Below are positions 15,432 to 23,000 of a DNA stretch of 37,275 bases, one piece after another. The DNA is taken from IMG/VR virus record IMGVR_UViG_3300032116_000612, positions 1 through 37,275 of that record; one strand, given 5' to 3'. Within the stretch, counting starts at the first letter, position 1, and each line of letters opens with the position of its first letter. This stretch comes from a virus. Made by a program: the position numbers and the translations under genes. The notes beneath the pieces are model-generated. The model had not been told where the DNA came from and searched no databases. It saw only the letters and a program-made list of their open reading frames with translations.

Positions 15432-17830
15432 TTTGCATGACCCCATGATTTAGCGGAGTCCATCGAGATCAAGATCGGAACCTGCATGGGGAATGGGTTC
15501 TCCATGCAGCGTTTCACCTCTGCCTTTGCCTCGATGATGATGTCGTCCTCATCGGGGCATTCAAACACGAGCTCATCGTGGATCTGCATGAGCATACGAA
15601 CGCCAAGTTCTCGAAGAACCGGGCTGGTCTCGCAGTTGATCATCGCTTGAATGGCGATGTCTGCAGCAGATCCCTGAATGATTGAGTTAACCGACTGGCG
15701 CTGCGCCTGCATCGACAGACCTTTCTCTTTCGAGAGGATGTCGGGTAAGCGCCGATATCTGCCAACGATGGTCTGAACGTATAGGTTCTCTTGGCAGAGG
15801 TAGTGAGTCTCCTCGATGAACTCGTGTACCTTCGGGTAAATCGAGAAATACTTCTCAATTAGCTCTTCTGCTTCGGGGCACGTTTCATACGTGAATCCGT
15901 TCCGCGCGTACTTCTTGACCATCTTCATGCCGAGCTGCTGTCCGAGCTTCTTCGCGCCGATGCCGTAGAGAAGACCGAAGCCTACAGCCTTCATCGCGGA
16001 GCGAAGGTCGATCAGCTTGATCTGCTCCGGGGTTGGGTGCTCTGCCTTCTTAGCAGCGACAACCTCGGAGTAGTCAGCCCCGACAGCCAGAGCGCCAGTC
16101 ATGGCATGCAGATCTTTGCCATCTCTGATTGTGGTGATCATGGTCGGATCTCCGCTCATGTGAGCCATGATCCGCATCTCGAGCTGTTCGTAGTCAGCAA
16201 CGATCAGGGTCATCCTTTCGGATGCGTGCAACTCGGGCGCCGCGATGCTCCGCATTTGGGGAAGAGCCAGATCATCACAAGATCCCCAAGTTCCGGCGAT
16301 AAAGAACTCACGAATCCTACGACCCCAATCTCCTCGAGCAGGAATATTCTGAAGGTTCGGCTCTCCTGAAGAAAGCCTACCTGTGACCGTACCAGTCAGC
16401 TTTAGATCAGTGTGAATTCGGTGCCTGGAATCAACAGCTCGAGGTAAGGCATCAATGTAGGTGCTGTGGAGCTTCTGCAGAACCCGGTGATCTCGCAGAC
16501 ATACTGCAAGCTCGTTTCCTCGTTCCGCCCAGTCAGAGATCGTGTCTTTATCGACCGAGGGCTTCTTTAAGCCCGTACTACCGCCGCTCGACATCTTCTT
16601 AGGAGACATGCCGAATGGGTCAACCCAAGTGTTTCCCTGCTTCGTGAAGAACAGATCAACCAGCTGAGAAGGGCTATTCGGGTTTACATCCCACCCTGCA
16701 AGAGAGACGAACTCACGCTCAAGTCGTGTGATGTCAACTTGCATCGGTACTGAGAGTTTATGCACCTCATCGACATCCAGCTGGAATCCTCTTCTTTCCA
16801 TAAGCCACAAAATTCGTAACAAGGTAGCAGTATTGACGTTGTAGTAATCAAGAAGAGTAATCCCCAACTGGATCTCTATCTTGCTAAGCTCCTGTTCGAA
16901 AAAATCAACTAGCTTGAATGAAGCCCATGCGTCAAGAGACGCGTAGTCCCCGACCATCAGTCGAATTTTGCTAAGACAAGACTCGGAGGTAGATCTCTTC
17001 GCAATCTCGCCTAGGATCAGTTCGTGAGCCTCCAGCAACGCATCTGGCTCAGAAAGGATCCAAGAGTTTGCCTCCCTGTCCTTCTTATCGATCGGACCTA
17101 AGCCAAGTAGGTCCATGAAATCACTAATGTAGCCGCCCTTACCTCTCGTAGTCTCACAAAGTCCGTACTTTCGCGCGTACTTCAGAATCTGCGCGGCAGA
17201 TAGCAGCTTTAGGTTCTCTTTCCTACCCTGGCTTAGCCTTTTCGAAATAGTTCGAAGATCGTCCATCCGATCTTCGCTCATCTCGAGCTGCCCAATGAGC
17301 GCAAGTAGCTCCAGGGCATCCGCTTCAGAGTGCGCCTCTAGCGCATCGTGCATACGCCCGAGTGTTTCTACTTCGTTGTCTGTCTTACCTACAGCTCCGA
17401 ATACATCAGAGAACGGAGCCATCCGCAGTCCCAGATGATCAAGAGCGCATTGTTTCAAGCCATGTCTACCCTGGCGATTTTCATCATAAAGCCAGTCCAT
17501 AGACACGGTATCGTAGATGTGACCGCCAATATCGATGCCGTGGTTCTTGACCATGTGCATATCGAACTTGGCATTTGTCATGCACTTGGCGACGTCTTGA
17601 CTCTCGAGAACCGGAGAGAAGACGGGGAGCAGCCTGACAGGGGCACAAAAGCGAGTACCCTCCCAGCCGAATGAGAAGAACTTGATCCGGGCCCCTACCT
17701 TGTTTAGTCCGGTAGTTTCAGTATCAAATCCCACTCGATCCAGCTTCAGCATCTCCAGTACGAGCTGAACTGCCTCTTGCTTATTGTCGATATACAGAGG
17801 CTCTGGAGTATCAAGAAACTTAAGTCGCAT
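15428..17830 (-). CDS. polA: Family A DNA polymerase with 3'-5' exonuclease
   Basis: An 800-residue replicative polymerase from ATG 17830, with GGAGG 5 nt upstream. The exonuclease has D36-x-E38 (GFDTETTGL), NAKFD (86-90) and a Y-x3-D motif (DYASLDA). There is no 5'-3' exonuclease domain. Polymerase motif A is DYEQLEMR (around residue 545, with Glu in place of the usual Ser), motif B runs RSAMKAVGFGLLYG (around 615) with Phe at the sugar-selecting position, and motif C is QIHDE (around 750). It would copy the phage genome together with the helicase, primase and ssDNA-binding proteins encoded upstream in the operon. The stop overlaps the HU-like start. A terminator-like hairpin sits just before its ribosome binding site. 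Confidence 0.95.
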   Translation of the reverse strand: MRLKFLDTPEPLYIDNKQEAVQLVLEMLKLDRVGFDTETTGLNKVGARIKFFSFGWEGTRFCAPVRLLPVFSPVLESQDVAKCMTNAKFDMHMVKNHGIDIGGHIYDTVSMDWLYDENRQGRHGLKQCALDHLGLRMAPFSDVFGAVGKTDNEVETLGRMHDALEAHSEADALELLALIGQLEMSEDRMDDLRTISKRLSQGRKENLKLLSAAQILKYARKYGLCETTRGKGGYISDFMDLLGLGPIDKKDREANSWILSEPDALLEAHELILGEIAKRSTSESCLSKIRLMVGDYASLDAWASFKLVDFFEQELSKIEIQLGITLLDYYNVNTATLLRILWLMERRGFQLDVDEVHKLSVPMQVDITRLEREFVSLAGWDVNPNSPSQLVDLFFTKQGNTWVDPFGMSPKKMSSGGSTGLKKPSVDKDTISDWAERGNELAVCLRDHRVLQKLHSTYIDALPRAVDSRHRIHTDLKLTGTVTGRLSSGEPNLQNIPARGDWGRRIREFFIAGTWGSCDDLALPQMRSIAAPELHASERMTLIVADYEQLEMRIMAHMSGDPTMITTIRDGKDLHAMTGALAVGADYSEVVAAKKAEHPTPEQIKLIDLRSAMKAVGFGLLYGIGAKKLGQQLGMKMVKKYARNGFTYETCPEAEELIEKYFSIYPKVHEFIEETHYLCQENLYVQTIVGRYRRLPDILSKEKGLSMQAQRQSVNSIIQGSAADIAIQAMINCETSPVLRELGVRMLMQIHDELVFECPDEDDIIIEAKAEVKRCMENPFPMQVPILISMDSAKSWGHAK

Positions 17831-17846
17831 GGATCCCTCCGCAAAA

Positions 17847-17877
17847 GGCGGGGCCCCTCGGAATGAGGAGCCCCGCC
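17847..17877 (-). terminator. Terminator/attenuator-like hairpin between ssDNA-binding and polymerase genes
   Basis: Bases 17847-17854 pair perfectly with 17870-17877, and after one mismatch 17856-17859 pairs with 17865-17868, with loop 17860-17864. Read on the minus strand the stem is followed by TTTT and then the polymerase ribosome binding site. It is the only sizeable gap inside this operon, so partial termination or RNA processing here could set polymerase levels below those of the ssDNA-binding protein. Confidence 0.65.
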
Positions 17878-17883
17878 ATGTGA

Positions 17884-18981
17884 TCAATTGCGGAAGTTGT
17901 TGTACCGCTTCGTATTGCTAGCGAAGCCGATATCACCCTCCCGCAGCCCAAGCATTTCCGAAATCTCTGCCGCAGACTTCGGCTCAGTATAGGCCTCGAA
18001 GTCGTACTGGGCAGTCATCAGCTTGTCCAAATCCTCGCCGTACTTGCCTTCCGTGTTGACAACCGAGCTCTTGTTGTCGAGAAGGAAGTCACCAGCAGGC
18101 ACAACGGAGTCCAGAACGAGTGTCGGGAACCCGTTTGATCCGGCAATCTTCTTCACCTTAGCCACAACTTCGTAGTATTCGTGCGGCTTGGGATCCTGAC
18201 AATTATCGCAGTCAAACTGAGCAACCGGGAAGTCTACATGTCCGCAGTGGCGGCAGCGAGTGTCCTGGTCCGCAAACTGCGCGATCTCGGAGTCCGTCTT
18301 CTCGGTATCCTCGACATTCAGAAGAATTTCCTCGCACTTCGAACAGGTGAAGATGCTCGGGAAGAGCGTGCCTCCACACTTGCACATGCTCCGTGCCTTG
18401 CGAGAGATCTCCTGAATGACCTTGAACTGCGTCGCCGGAAGCTCGAGGAACTTCTTCCGGTAGAAGCAGACATCCTCAGAATCACCCTTGTTGAGAAGGG
18501 CCTTCCTGTCGCGGATCGACTTCGCCTCATCCCAGCGGTAGATCGGCTGACCCTTCAGCTTTCCGTCGCTGTAGCGGATAACCTGCCCGTCACGCTCTAC
18601 GGGAGACCGCCCAAACACCGAGTAGTGGATGACGTTGAGGTAGAAGCGATTGTTATCGCCGTATTTAGGGGCCTTCACCGCACCGTGATTGCTATCCGCG
18701 AGCTTTTGCAGCACGCAGTTGTTGTCGCCAGTGCCCCGAAGCCATGACCAGGACGTATTTCCATTCTTGTTCTGGTACTGAATCTGAAACATAGGCGCCG
18801 TGAAGTAGGGCATCACATCGCCAGCGATGTTGTACTTCGCAGGTGTCAACTGGATGGTGGCTGACCCGTCCTTGTCAATCTTCAGCTCATCGGTCCATTT
18901 CACTGCCCAGCCGGCCCTCTTGCCACCACGGCCGTTACCACTACGCTTCGCCCGGGATCCACTCATAGGGATGCTTGCCAT
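17884..18981 (-). CDS. Probable ssDNA-binding protein with two zinc sites
   Basis: A 365-residue protein between primase and polymerase genes. The N-terminus is basic and Gly-rich (residues 8-25), followed by a beta-rich segment with Trp and Tyr (WTDELK, SWSWLRG, RFYLNVIHYSV around 113-123) of the kind seen in ssDNA-binding OB folds. C200-x-C202 with C213-x2-C216, and C243-x2-C246 with C258-x2-C261, form two likely zinc sites. The C-terminal tail is acidic, then Asn-rich. The start ATG 18981 has GAG 6 nt upstream. An alternative ATG at 18966 would give an ATGA overlap but lacks a binding site. The call rests on position and general features. Two zinc sites are more than the single one in T4 gp32. 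Confidence 0.55.
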   Translation of the reverse strand: MASIPMSGSRAKRSGNGRGGKRAGWAVKWTDELKIDKDGSATIQLTPAKYNIAGDVMPYFTAPMFQIQYQNKNGNTSWSWLRGTGDNNCVLQKLADSNHGAVKAPKYGDNNRFYLNVIHYSVFGRSPVERDGQVIRYSDGKLKGQPIYRWDEAKSIRDRKALLNKGDSEDVCFYRKKFLELPATQFKVIQEISRKARSMCKCGGTLFPSIFTCSKCEEILLNVEDTEKTDSEIAQFADQDTRCRHCGHVDFPVAQFDCDNCQDPKPHEYYEVVAKVKKIAGSNGFPTLVLDSVVPAGDFLLDNKSSVVNTEGKYGEDLDKLMTAQYDFEAYTEPKSAAEISEMLGLREGDIGFASNTKRYNNFRN

Positions 18982-19910
18982 TGTCTTCTCGCCTCACTGA
19001 CGCTGATTGGGGTTCGGCAAAGCTCACGAAGTTCACTTTCATGGAGATCATCAGGCTGATGAATCCCTTCTGGAAGCGCGACTACGTAGACCCTGCTCGA
19101 CTGAAGTTTCTGGGCAATCTTTATTGTCCCGTTCTTTCCTGCATCATCATTATCGAGACACAGGATGATCTGGGGACTTAGGCTTTGCACCAGAGCGGCT
19201 TGGGCATCGGTCATGTAGCTACCCATGAGGGCAACCACATTCGTCAGCCCGGATTGGCAGAACCAAAGAGCAGCCTTGAAGCCTTCGACCACAAACACGG
19301 GTTTGCGTTGTGATTTCAGCTCCTCTGCTACTTTATCGATCCTCCAAAGATGATCTCCTTTCGAGAAGGATGGGATGTTTATCCCGTACTCCTGAAGTTC
19401 GGTAGTGTAAACCTTGTACTTTCCGAACTCACTGGATGGCTGTTTTCCAACAATGCCGACCAGTTTGCCCATCCTGTCGCGAATTGGATATGTGATTCTA
19501 GATAGTTTTTTATCGTAGCCAACATCATTCGCTCGCAGAACCTCCTCCTTAAATCCATCCTGTACGAGCTGCAGCGGGCACCAGTCGAACAAGCCCAGCA
19601 GGCGCTCTGGAATCTCATCCATCACGACCTTGGGTTTCTTCTTCCTTATTGGAACCTTCTTTGCAACTCGAGCAATTGTGGTCTCAGACTCTCCTACTTT
19701 TCGTAGAAAAGTTTTGATGTTACCGCCGCCGCATCCGGCAAAGCAGAACCACAACCCTGTCTTGATGTTGACTGACAGGCTGGGCTTACTCTTTCCAGGA
19801 GTCTCCCCGTGAATGGGGCAGAATCCCATGTAGTCATCGCCCGAACCCGTCTTTAATCCCGGAACATGCTTCTCGAAAATATCGAGGTAGCTAGCTTCGG
19901 AATGGGTCAT
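18963..19910 (-). CDS. DnaG-type primase (zinc finger and TOPRIM)
   Basis: A 315-residue protein from ATG 19910, which overlaps the helicase stop by 20 nt. The N-terminal zinc finger has C31-x2-H34 and C56-x3-C60, as in DnaG and T7-type primases. The TOPRIM domain has FVVEGFKAAL (catalytic Glu, about residue 206) and CLDNDDAG (Asp-x-Asp, about 250). It is shorter than bacterial DnaG and has no helicase-binding C-terminal domain visible. The DnaB-like helicase is a separate gene directly upstream, so the two probably act together to prime the lagging strand. Confidence 0.88.
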   Translation of the reverse strand: MTHSEASYLDIFEKHVPGLKTGSGDDYMGFCPIHGETPGKSKPSLSVNIKTGLWFCFAGCGGGNIKTFLRKVGESETTIARVAKKVPIRKKKPKVVMDEIPERLLGLFDWCPLQLVQDGFKEEVLRANDVGYDKKLSRITYPIRDRMGKLVGIVGKQPSSEFGKYKVYTTELQEYGINIPSFSKGDHLWRIDKVAEELKSQRKPVFVVEGFKAALWFCQSGLTNVVALMGSYMTDAQAALVQSLSPQIILCLDNDDAGKNGTIKIAQKLQSSRVYVVALPEGIHQPDDLHESELRELCRTPISVSEARRQWQASL

Positions 19911-21303
19911 CGCGCTTCTTCGGCTTCTTCTTCTTTTCAGGCTCTCCGCCACTCGCTGAACTGCCGGCTTCCTCCGCGGTCTCAGACATCTCCATCTGTT
20001 TCTTGATCTCGAGGAACTGCTTCACATTCGCATTGGTTTGCTGAACGGAGAAGTCAGATCCCGGGTCAGCATTGATGATGAACGGCGGGATGACAACTTC
20101 TCTGCTCTTGGAAAATACGAGCAGGAGACTCGCACCGCGTCCCGAAGGATTTGGCCCGCGGAATGCACGGAATGCGATGTCGGCATCTTGACCGATACCA
20201 TCCGCAAAGGAGAGATCGTCGAGGTCCCCTGATGGCTCTTTCGCATTTGCGCGGTTCGCCTGAGTCGTGCCGATAACGGGACAGCCCACGTACTGAGCCA
20301 TGCCCTTCAGGTCTTGAGAGATATGGCTGATCTGCTTCCAGTCCGCCGTTCTCTGACCCGAACGACCATCGCGCATGAGATAGAAGCCATCTACTACGAT
20401 TAGGTCCGGCTGAAAGCGCTCAGCCGCCGCAATCAAGTCTTCAACAGTGCTACCACTCTTCTTCCCTTTATCACTCAAAAACAGCAGAGCCCGTTGATGT
20501 CCGCTTGTCGGCGCATCTGTCTCTTCGGTACTAATGAGGGTCTGCATCAGGTCAAAGAAGTCTTCTGCGGCACTCTCTGTCAGTTTTCCTCGTCTTAGTC
20601 TGTCGTAATCGACCCCTCCGAGAACTGAGCAGACTCGAGTAAGCATCGCTTCGCGCGAGATCTCCTTAGAGAAGATCATTACGCGAGACCCGAGCATGTA
20701 GGCATGAGCAGCCATTGCACATGCGAGCCATGTCTTCATATTTCCAGGTCGGCCGTAGATGACGATGAACTCTTCATCTCTCATGCCGCCGGTCTTTTCA
20801 TTGAGAATCCCCCAGGGATAGGGGATGCCTACAATCCCGCCCGCAACTGCATGAGTTTCGTACTGCTGAAGCAGTAGGTCAAACGAGGACGAAAGCAAAA
20901 TTCCGTCGTCTTCGTGAGACTCTACGTTCATCCGTCGAAACTTTGGCAGGAAAGAATCAAGAATCAGCGCAGGATCTTCACTAGAGAGCAGGCTCTCCTG
21001 AGCCTCATTCAGGAGGAACTGAAGATCCGCCTGCATCTTCTGGGTTCTTACATCTCCGATCAGTGCGTTCAGCGAGTTGCGGCTGGGGCAGTAGTCGAAG
21101 GTAGGAAACTTCCTCCGAAACCGCTCTACTGTCGGGACCTCTCCACGTTGAGCCGGATCGTGAAACTCATTCCAGAGCCATCTGAATGCTTCCTGCGCAG
21201 GCTCCAGAGTAAACCACTCTGGTGTCATCCCCTTTTTCTTTGGGGTTGTAAGATCCCCCAGGGCCAGAATATTGCTGATTAGTTCAAGCTCTGGATGACT
21301 CAC
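19891..21303 (-). CDS. DnaB-like replicative helicase
   Basis: A 470-residue protein starting with GTG 21303 in a GTGA overlap with the upstream gene. The N-terminal 130 residues are helical, as in DnaB. The RecA-like core has the P-loop GRPGNMKTW (about residue 185; Met where the usual Gly precedes Lys), EISREAMLTR (helicase motif 1a-like), Walker B LIVVDGFYLM, and GTTQANR (motif 3-like). A Lys- and Glu-rich tail ends the protein. It would unwind DNA ahead of the phage polymerase. No loader is recognised nearby, though one of the three small upstream proteins could serve. Confidence 0.9.
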   Translation of the reverse strand: MSHPELELISNILALGDLTTPKKKGMTPEWFTLEPAQEAFRWLWNEFHDPAQRGEVPTVERFRRKFPTFDYCPSRNSLNALIGDVRTQKMQADLQFLLNEAQESLLSSEDPALILDSFLPKFRRMNVESHEDDGILLSSSFDLLLQQYETHAVAGGIVGIPYPWGILNEKTGGMRDEEFIVIYGRPGNMKTWLACAMAAHAYMLGSRVMIFSKEISREAMLTRVCSVLGGVDYDRLRRGKLTESAAEDFFDLMQTLISTEETDAPTSGHQRALLFLSDKGKKSGSTVEDLIAAAERFQPDLIVVDGFYLMRDGRSGQRTADWKQISHISQDLKGMAQYVGCPVIGTTQANRANAKEPSGDLDDLSFADGIGQDADIAFRAFRGPNPSGRGASLLLVFSKSREVVIPPFIINADPGSDFSVQQTNANVKQFLEIKKQMEMSETAEEAGSSASGGEPEKKKKPKKRDDPFRS

Positions 21304-21566
21304 AGAATATCCTCTTCTTCTTCTGAATTTTGAGGACCTGACAGTTCCAGACCCAGATCTCTCCCGATCTGAGTCCGGACTTTCTCAACTAAGTCTGAAA
21401 AGGCAGCGATCTCTGCCTCATTTGCGAACAGAGTTTCACCACCACCAATCACGCCCTCGAAGGAGCCTGTTGTCAGATGCACCAAGTAAGTCACTTTAAG
21501 CTCTGACTTCTTTGGTACAAACTCTACCTTAACTATTTCGATGCTGACTCTGGGATCTGAGCTCAT
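21300..21566 (-). CDS. Small acidic-tailed protein, unknown function
   Basis: An 88-residue protein from ATG 21566, with GAGG 9 nt upstream. It has beta-strand-like N-terminal segments (SIEIVKVEFVP, LKVTYLVHLTTG), a Gly-rich turn, a helix (AEIAAFSDLVEKVRTQI) and an acidic tail with four Glu. Its stop overlaps the helicase GTG (GTGA), so the two are translationally coupled. A helicase partner role is possible but only inferred. No known family is recognised. Confidence 0.7.
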   Translation of the reverse strand: MSSDPRVSIEIVKVEFVPKKSELKVTYLVHLTTGSFEGVIGGGETLFANEAEIAAFSDLVEKVRTQIGRDLGLELSGPQNSEEEEDIL

Positions 21567-21858
21567 CGTAAAGCGCCTCTGCTACGCCTTTGGCTTCGGA
21601 GAGGAACGTTGCAGCGCGATCCAGGGCGAGCTGGTTGAGCTTATCGAGGGACTTCGCGTCCTGCGAGCCCCGAAGTGTCACCGACACTCGAGCCTCAAAG
21701 CCATTTCCATAGTCCTTATCTGAGTAGGACAGCGCAACGGAGATCTCTGCTGCTCCGTCCCCTTGAAGCTTCTTAAACTCGTCTGGCATTTGAAAACGCT
21801 CCTCTTCTTGAACCACCCGGTTCCCCACAGTGACCCAGGTGCGCCGTTCTCCCGTCAT
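21529..21858 (-). CDS. Small protein, unknown function
   Basis: A 109-residue protein from ATG 21858, in an ATGA overlap with the previous stop. It has a beta-rich centre (AEISVALSYSDKDYG, then FEARVSVTLRGSQD) followed by a long C-terminal helix. This layout of two strands and a helix resembles that of the next, 88-residue product, so the two may be distant duplicates. It overlaps that gene by 38 nt. No catalytic or metal-binding motif is visible. Confidence 0.7.
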   Translation of the reverse strand: MTGERRTWVTVGNRVVQEEERFQMPDEFKKLQGDGAAEISVALSYSDKDYGNGFEARVSVTLRGSQDAKSLDKLNQLALDRAATFLSEAKGVAEALYDELRSQSQHRNS

Positions 21859-22277
21859 GTGAGCGTCTTCGGTAAGGTGACGCGCGCAGTCTGCTGCTGC
21901 ACTTCGCACAGTTCGACGTAGTGGGACTTGATGTCCGCAGGAAGACGCTCGATCTGAGTGCTGTCCACCTCAGTCTTAAGTACACGGTACTGTCGAAGAA
22001 TCTCGGAGTGACCCAGCTCCTCAGCCAGCTCCATCACATCATCGGAGTTGTAGACCTTCTTGGTCCCCCCTGAAGTAACCGTGAACTTCATATCCTTGAT
22101 TGTATGACTGCCTGGGCCCATCTCACGTAGCTCTGCCTTTGCCTGATCCACGAGCTTGCCCTTCTTGTTCTCGAGCTCTTCGATCTCTTCTACCAACTCG
22201 GGCTCACTAGCGCGAAGGCGATCTTTCAACTGCGCGAGGGTAGTGGCGACATCGACAAGGCGTTCAACAGCGGTCAT
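21855..22277 (-). CDS. Coiled-coil protein, unknown function
   Basis: A 140-residue protein, with ATGA overlaps on both sides. Residues 1-50 are a strongly charged helix likely to form a coiled coil (LKDRLRASEPELVEEIEELE). The rest is mixed, with IKDMKFTVTSGGTKKVY and a helical DDVMELAEELGHSEIL segment. It resembles small phage accessory proteins such as nuclease inhibitors in overall layout only. I make no functional claim. Confidence 0.7.
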   Translation of the reverse strand: MTAVERLVDVATTLAQLKDRLRASEPELVEEIEELENKKGKLVDQAKAELREMGPGSHTIKDMKFTVTSGGTKKVYNSDDVMELAEELGHSEILRQYRVLKTEVDSTQIERLPADIKSHYVELCEVQQQTARVTLPKTLT

Positions 22278-22990
22278 CGGTCTCTCCGAACGATACGTTT
22301 GTGGGTTTGTACAATATCAAGGGCAAAACGAAAATCGCCCATTGTTTCAAATGTGTGTCCCTTCTGCTCTTTTACGAGGACACTATCTCCCTTCCGTAGA
22401 AGGAATCCGCAGTCCAATACCGGAAGGACTGCGTATCGAACCTGTCGTCCGGTGGAGGGTGACGTGATCTGGACATCCATCAGATCGCCACGCTTTTCCA
22501 GGATATTGACGTTCTTACCAACTAGCTGAGAGGCCGCGACCTTGCCTCCCGCGATAATCAACAGCGGGTCTACTGCGTAAATCGTCTGATGGAGCCGATC
22601 CCTACACTCCTTCAGTTCGGTCGCGGAAGGTGTCCTATCATCATTTGGACGACAGAGTACGGTATTTGTAAAGAATACCTTCGATGTAATATAGTCTCCA
22701 AGTTCTCTGAAGTAGTTCTCATTATCGTCAATTAGTCGTATCCGTTCAATCTCTTCATCCGGCGGCCAAACCTTCTCAAAGAGCTGGAGAAGCATTCGTC
22801 CTGCAGCACCCGCAAAGGGCACTCCCTCTTCGTCCTCGGCTTCCCCCGGCGCGGTGCCAACGTACATGATGTCAGCACTCGTACTGCCACTTCCGAATAC
22901 GACCTGACTCCGACTTTCGCAGAGAAGCTTACACCTCCGACAGCTCTGATACTCATCAAACAGCTCTCGGATTCGCTGACTTCCGATCAT
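22274..22990 (-). CDS. Family 4-like uracil-DNA glycosylase (altered motif B)
   Basis: A 238-residue protein starting with ATG 22990, with GAGG 4 nt upstream. The four Fe-S cysteines of family 4 enzymes are all present: C17-x2-C20, C113 in TVLCRP and C129 in ELKECR. Motif A is recognisable as GTAPGEAEDEEGVPFAGAAG (45-64). The C-terminal motif, normally a His-Pro before LLR, reads VLDCGFLLR (191-199), so the catalytic-loop His and Pro are absent. Related domains occur with phage polymerases such as that of SPO1. It could still remove uracil, act on another base, or be a structural or regulatory Fe-S protein of the replisome. Confidence 0.8.
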   Translation of the reverse strand: MIGSQRIRELFDEYQSCRRCKLLCESRSQVVFGSGSTSADIMYVGTAPGEAEDEEGVPFAGAAGRMLLQLFEKVWPPDEEIERIRLIDDNENYFRELGDYITSKVFFTNTVLCRPNDDRTPSATELKECRDRLHQTIYAVDPLLIIAGGKVAASQLVGKNVNILEKRGDLMDVQITSPSTGRQVRYAVLPVLDCGFLLRKGDSVLVKEQKGHTFETMGDFRFALDIVQTHKRIVRRDR

Positions 22991-23000
22991 GTTACCTCAC

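Noticed and set aside
18181-18747. Plus-strand 188-residue open frame opposite the ssDNA-binding candidate
   Set aside because: It is antisense to a well-supported gene with eight ordered cysteines, and has no ribosome binding site.
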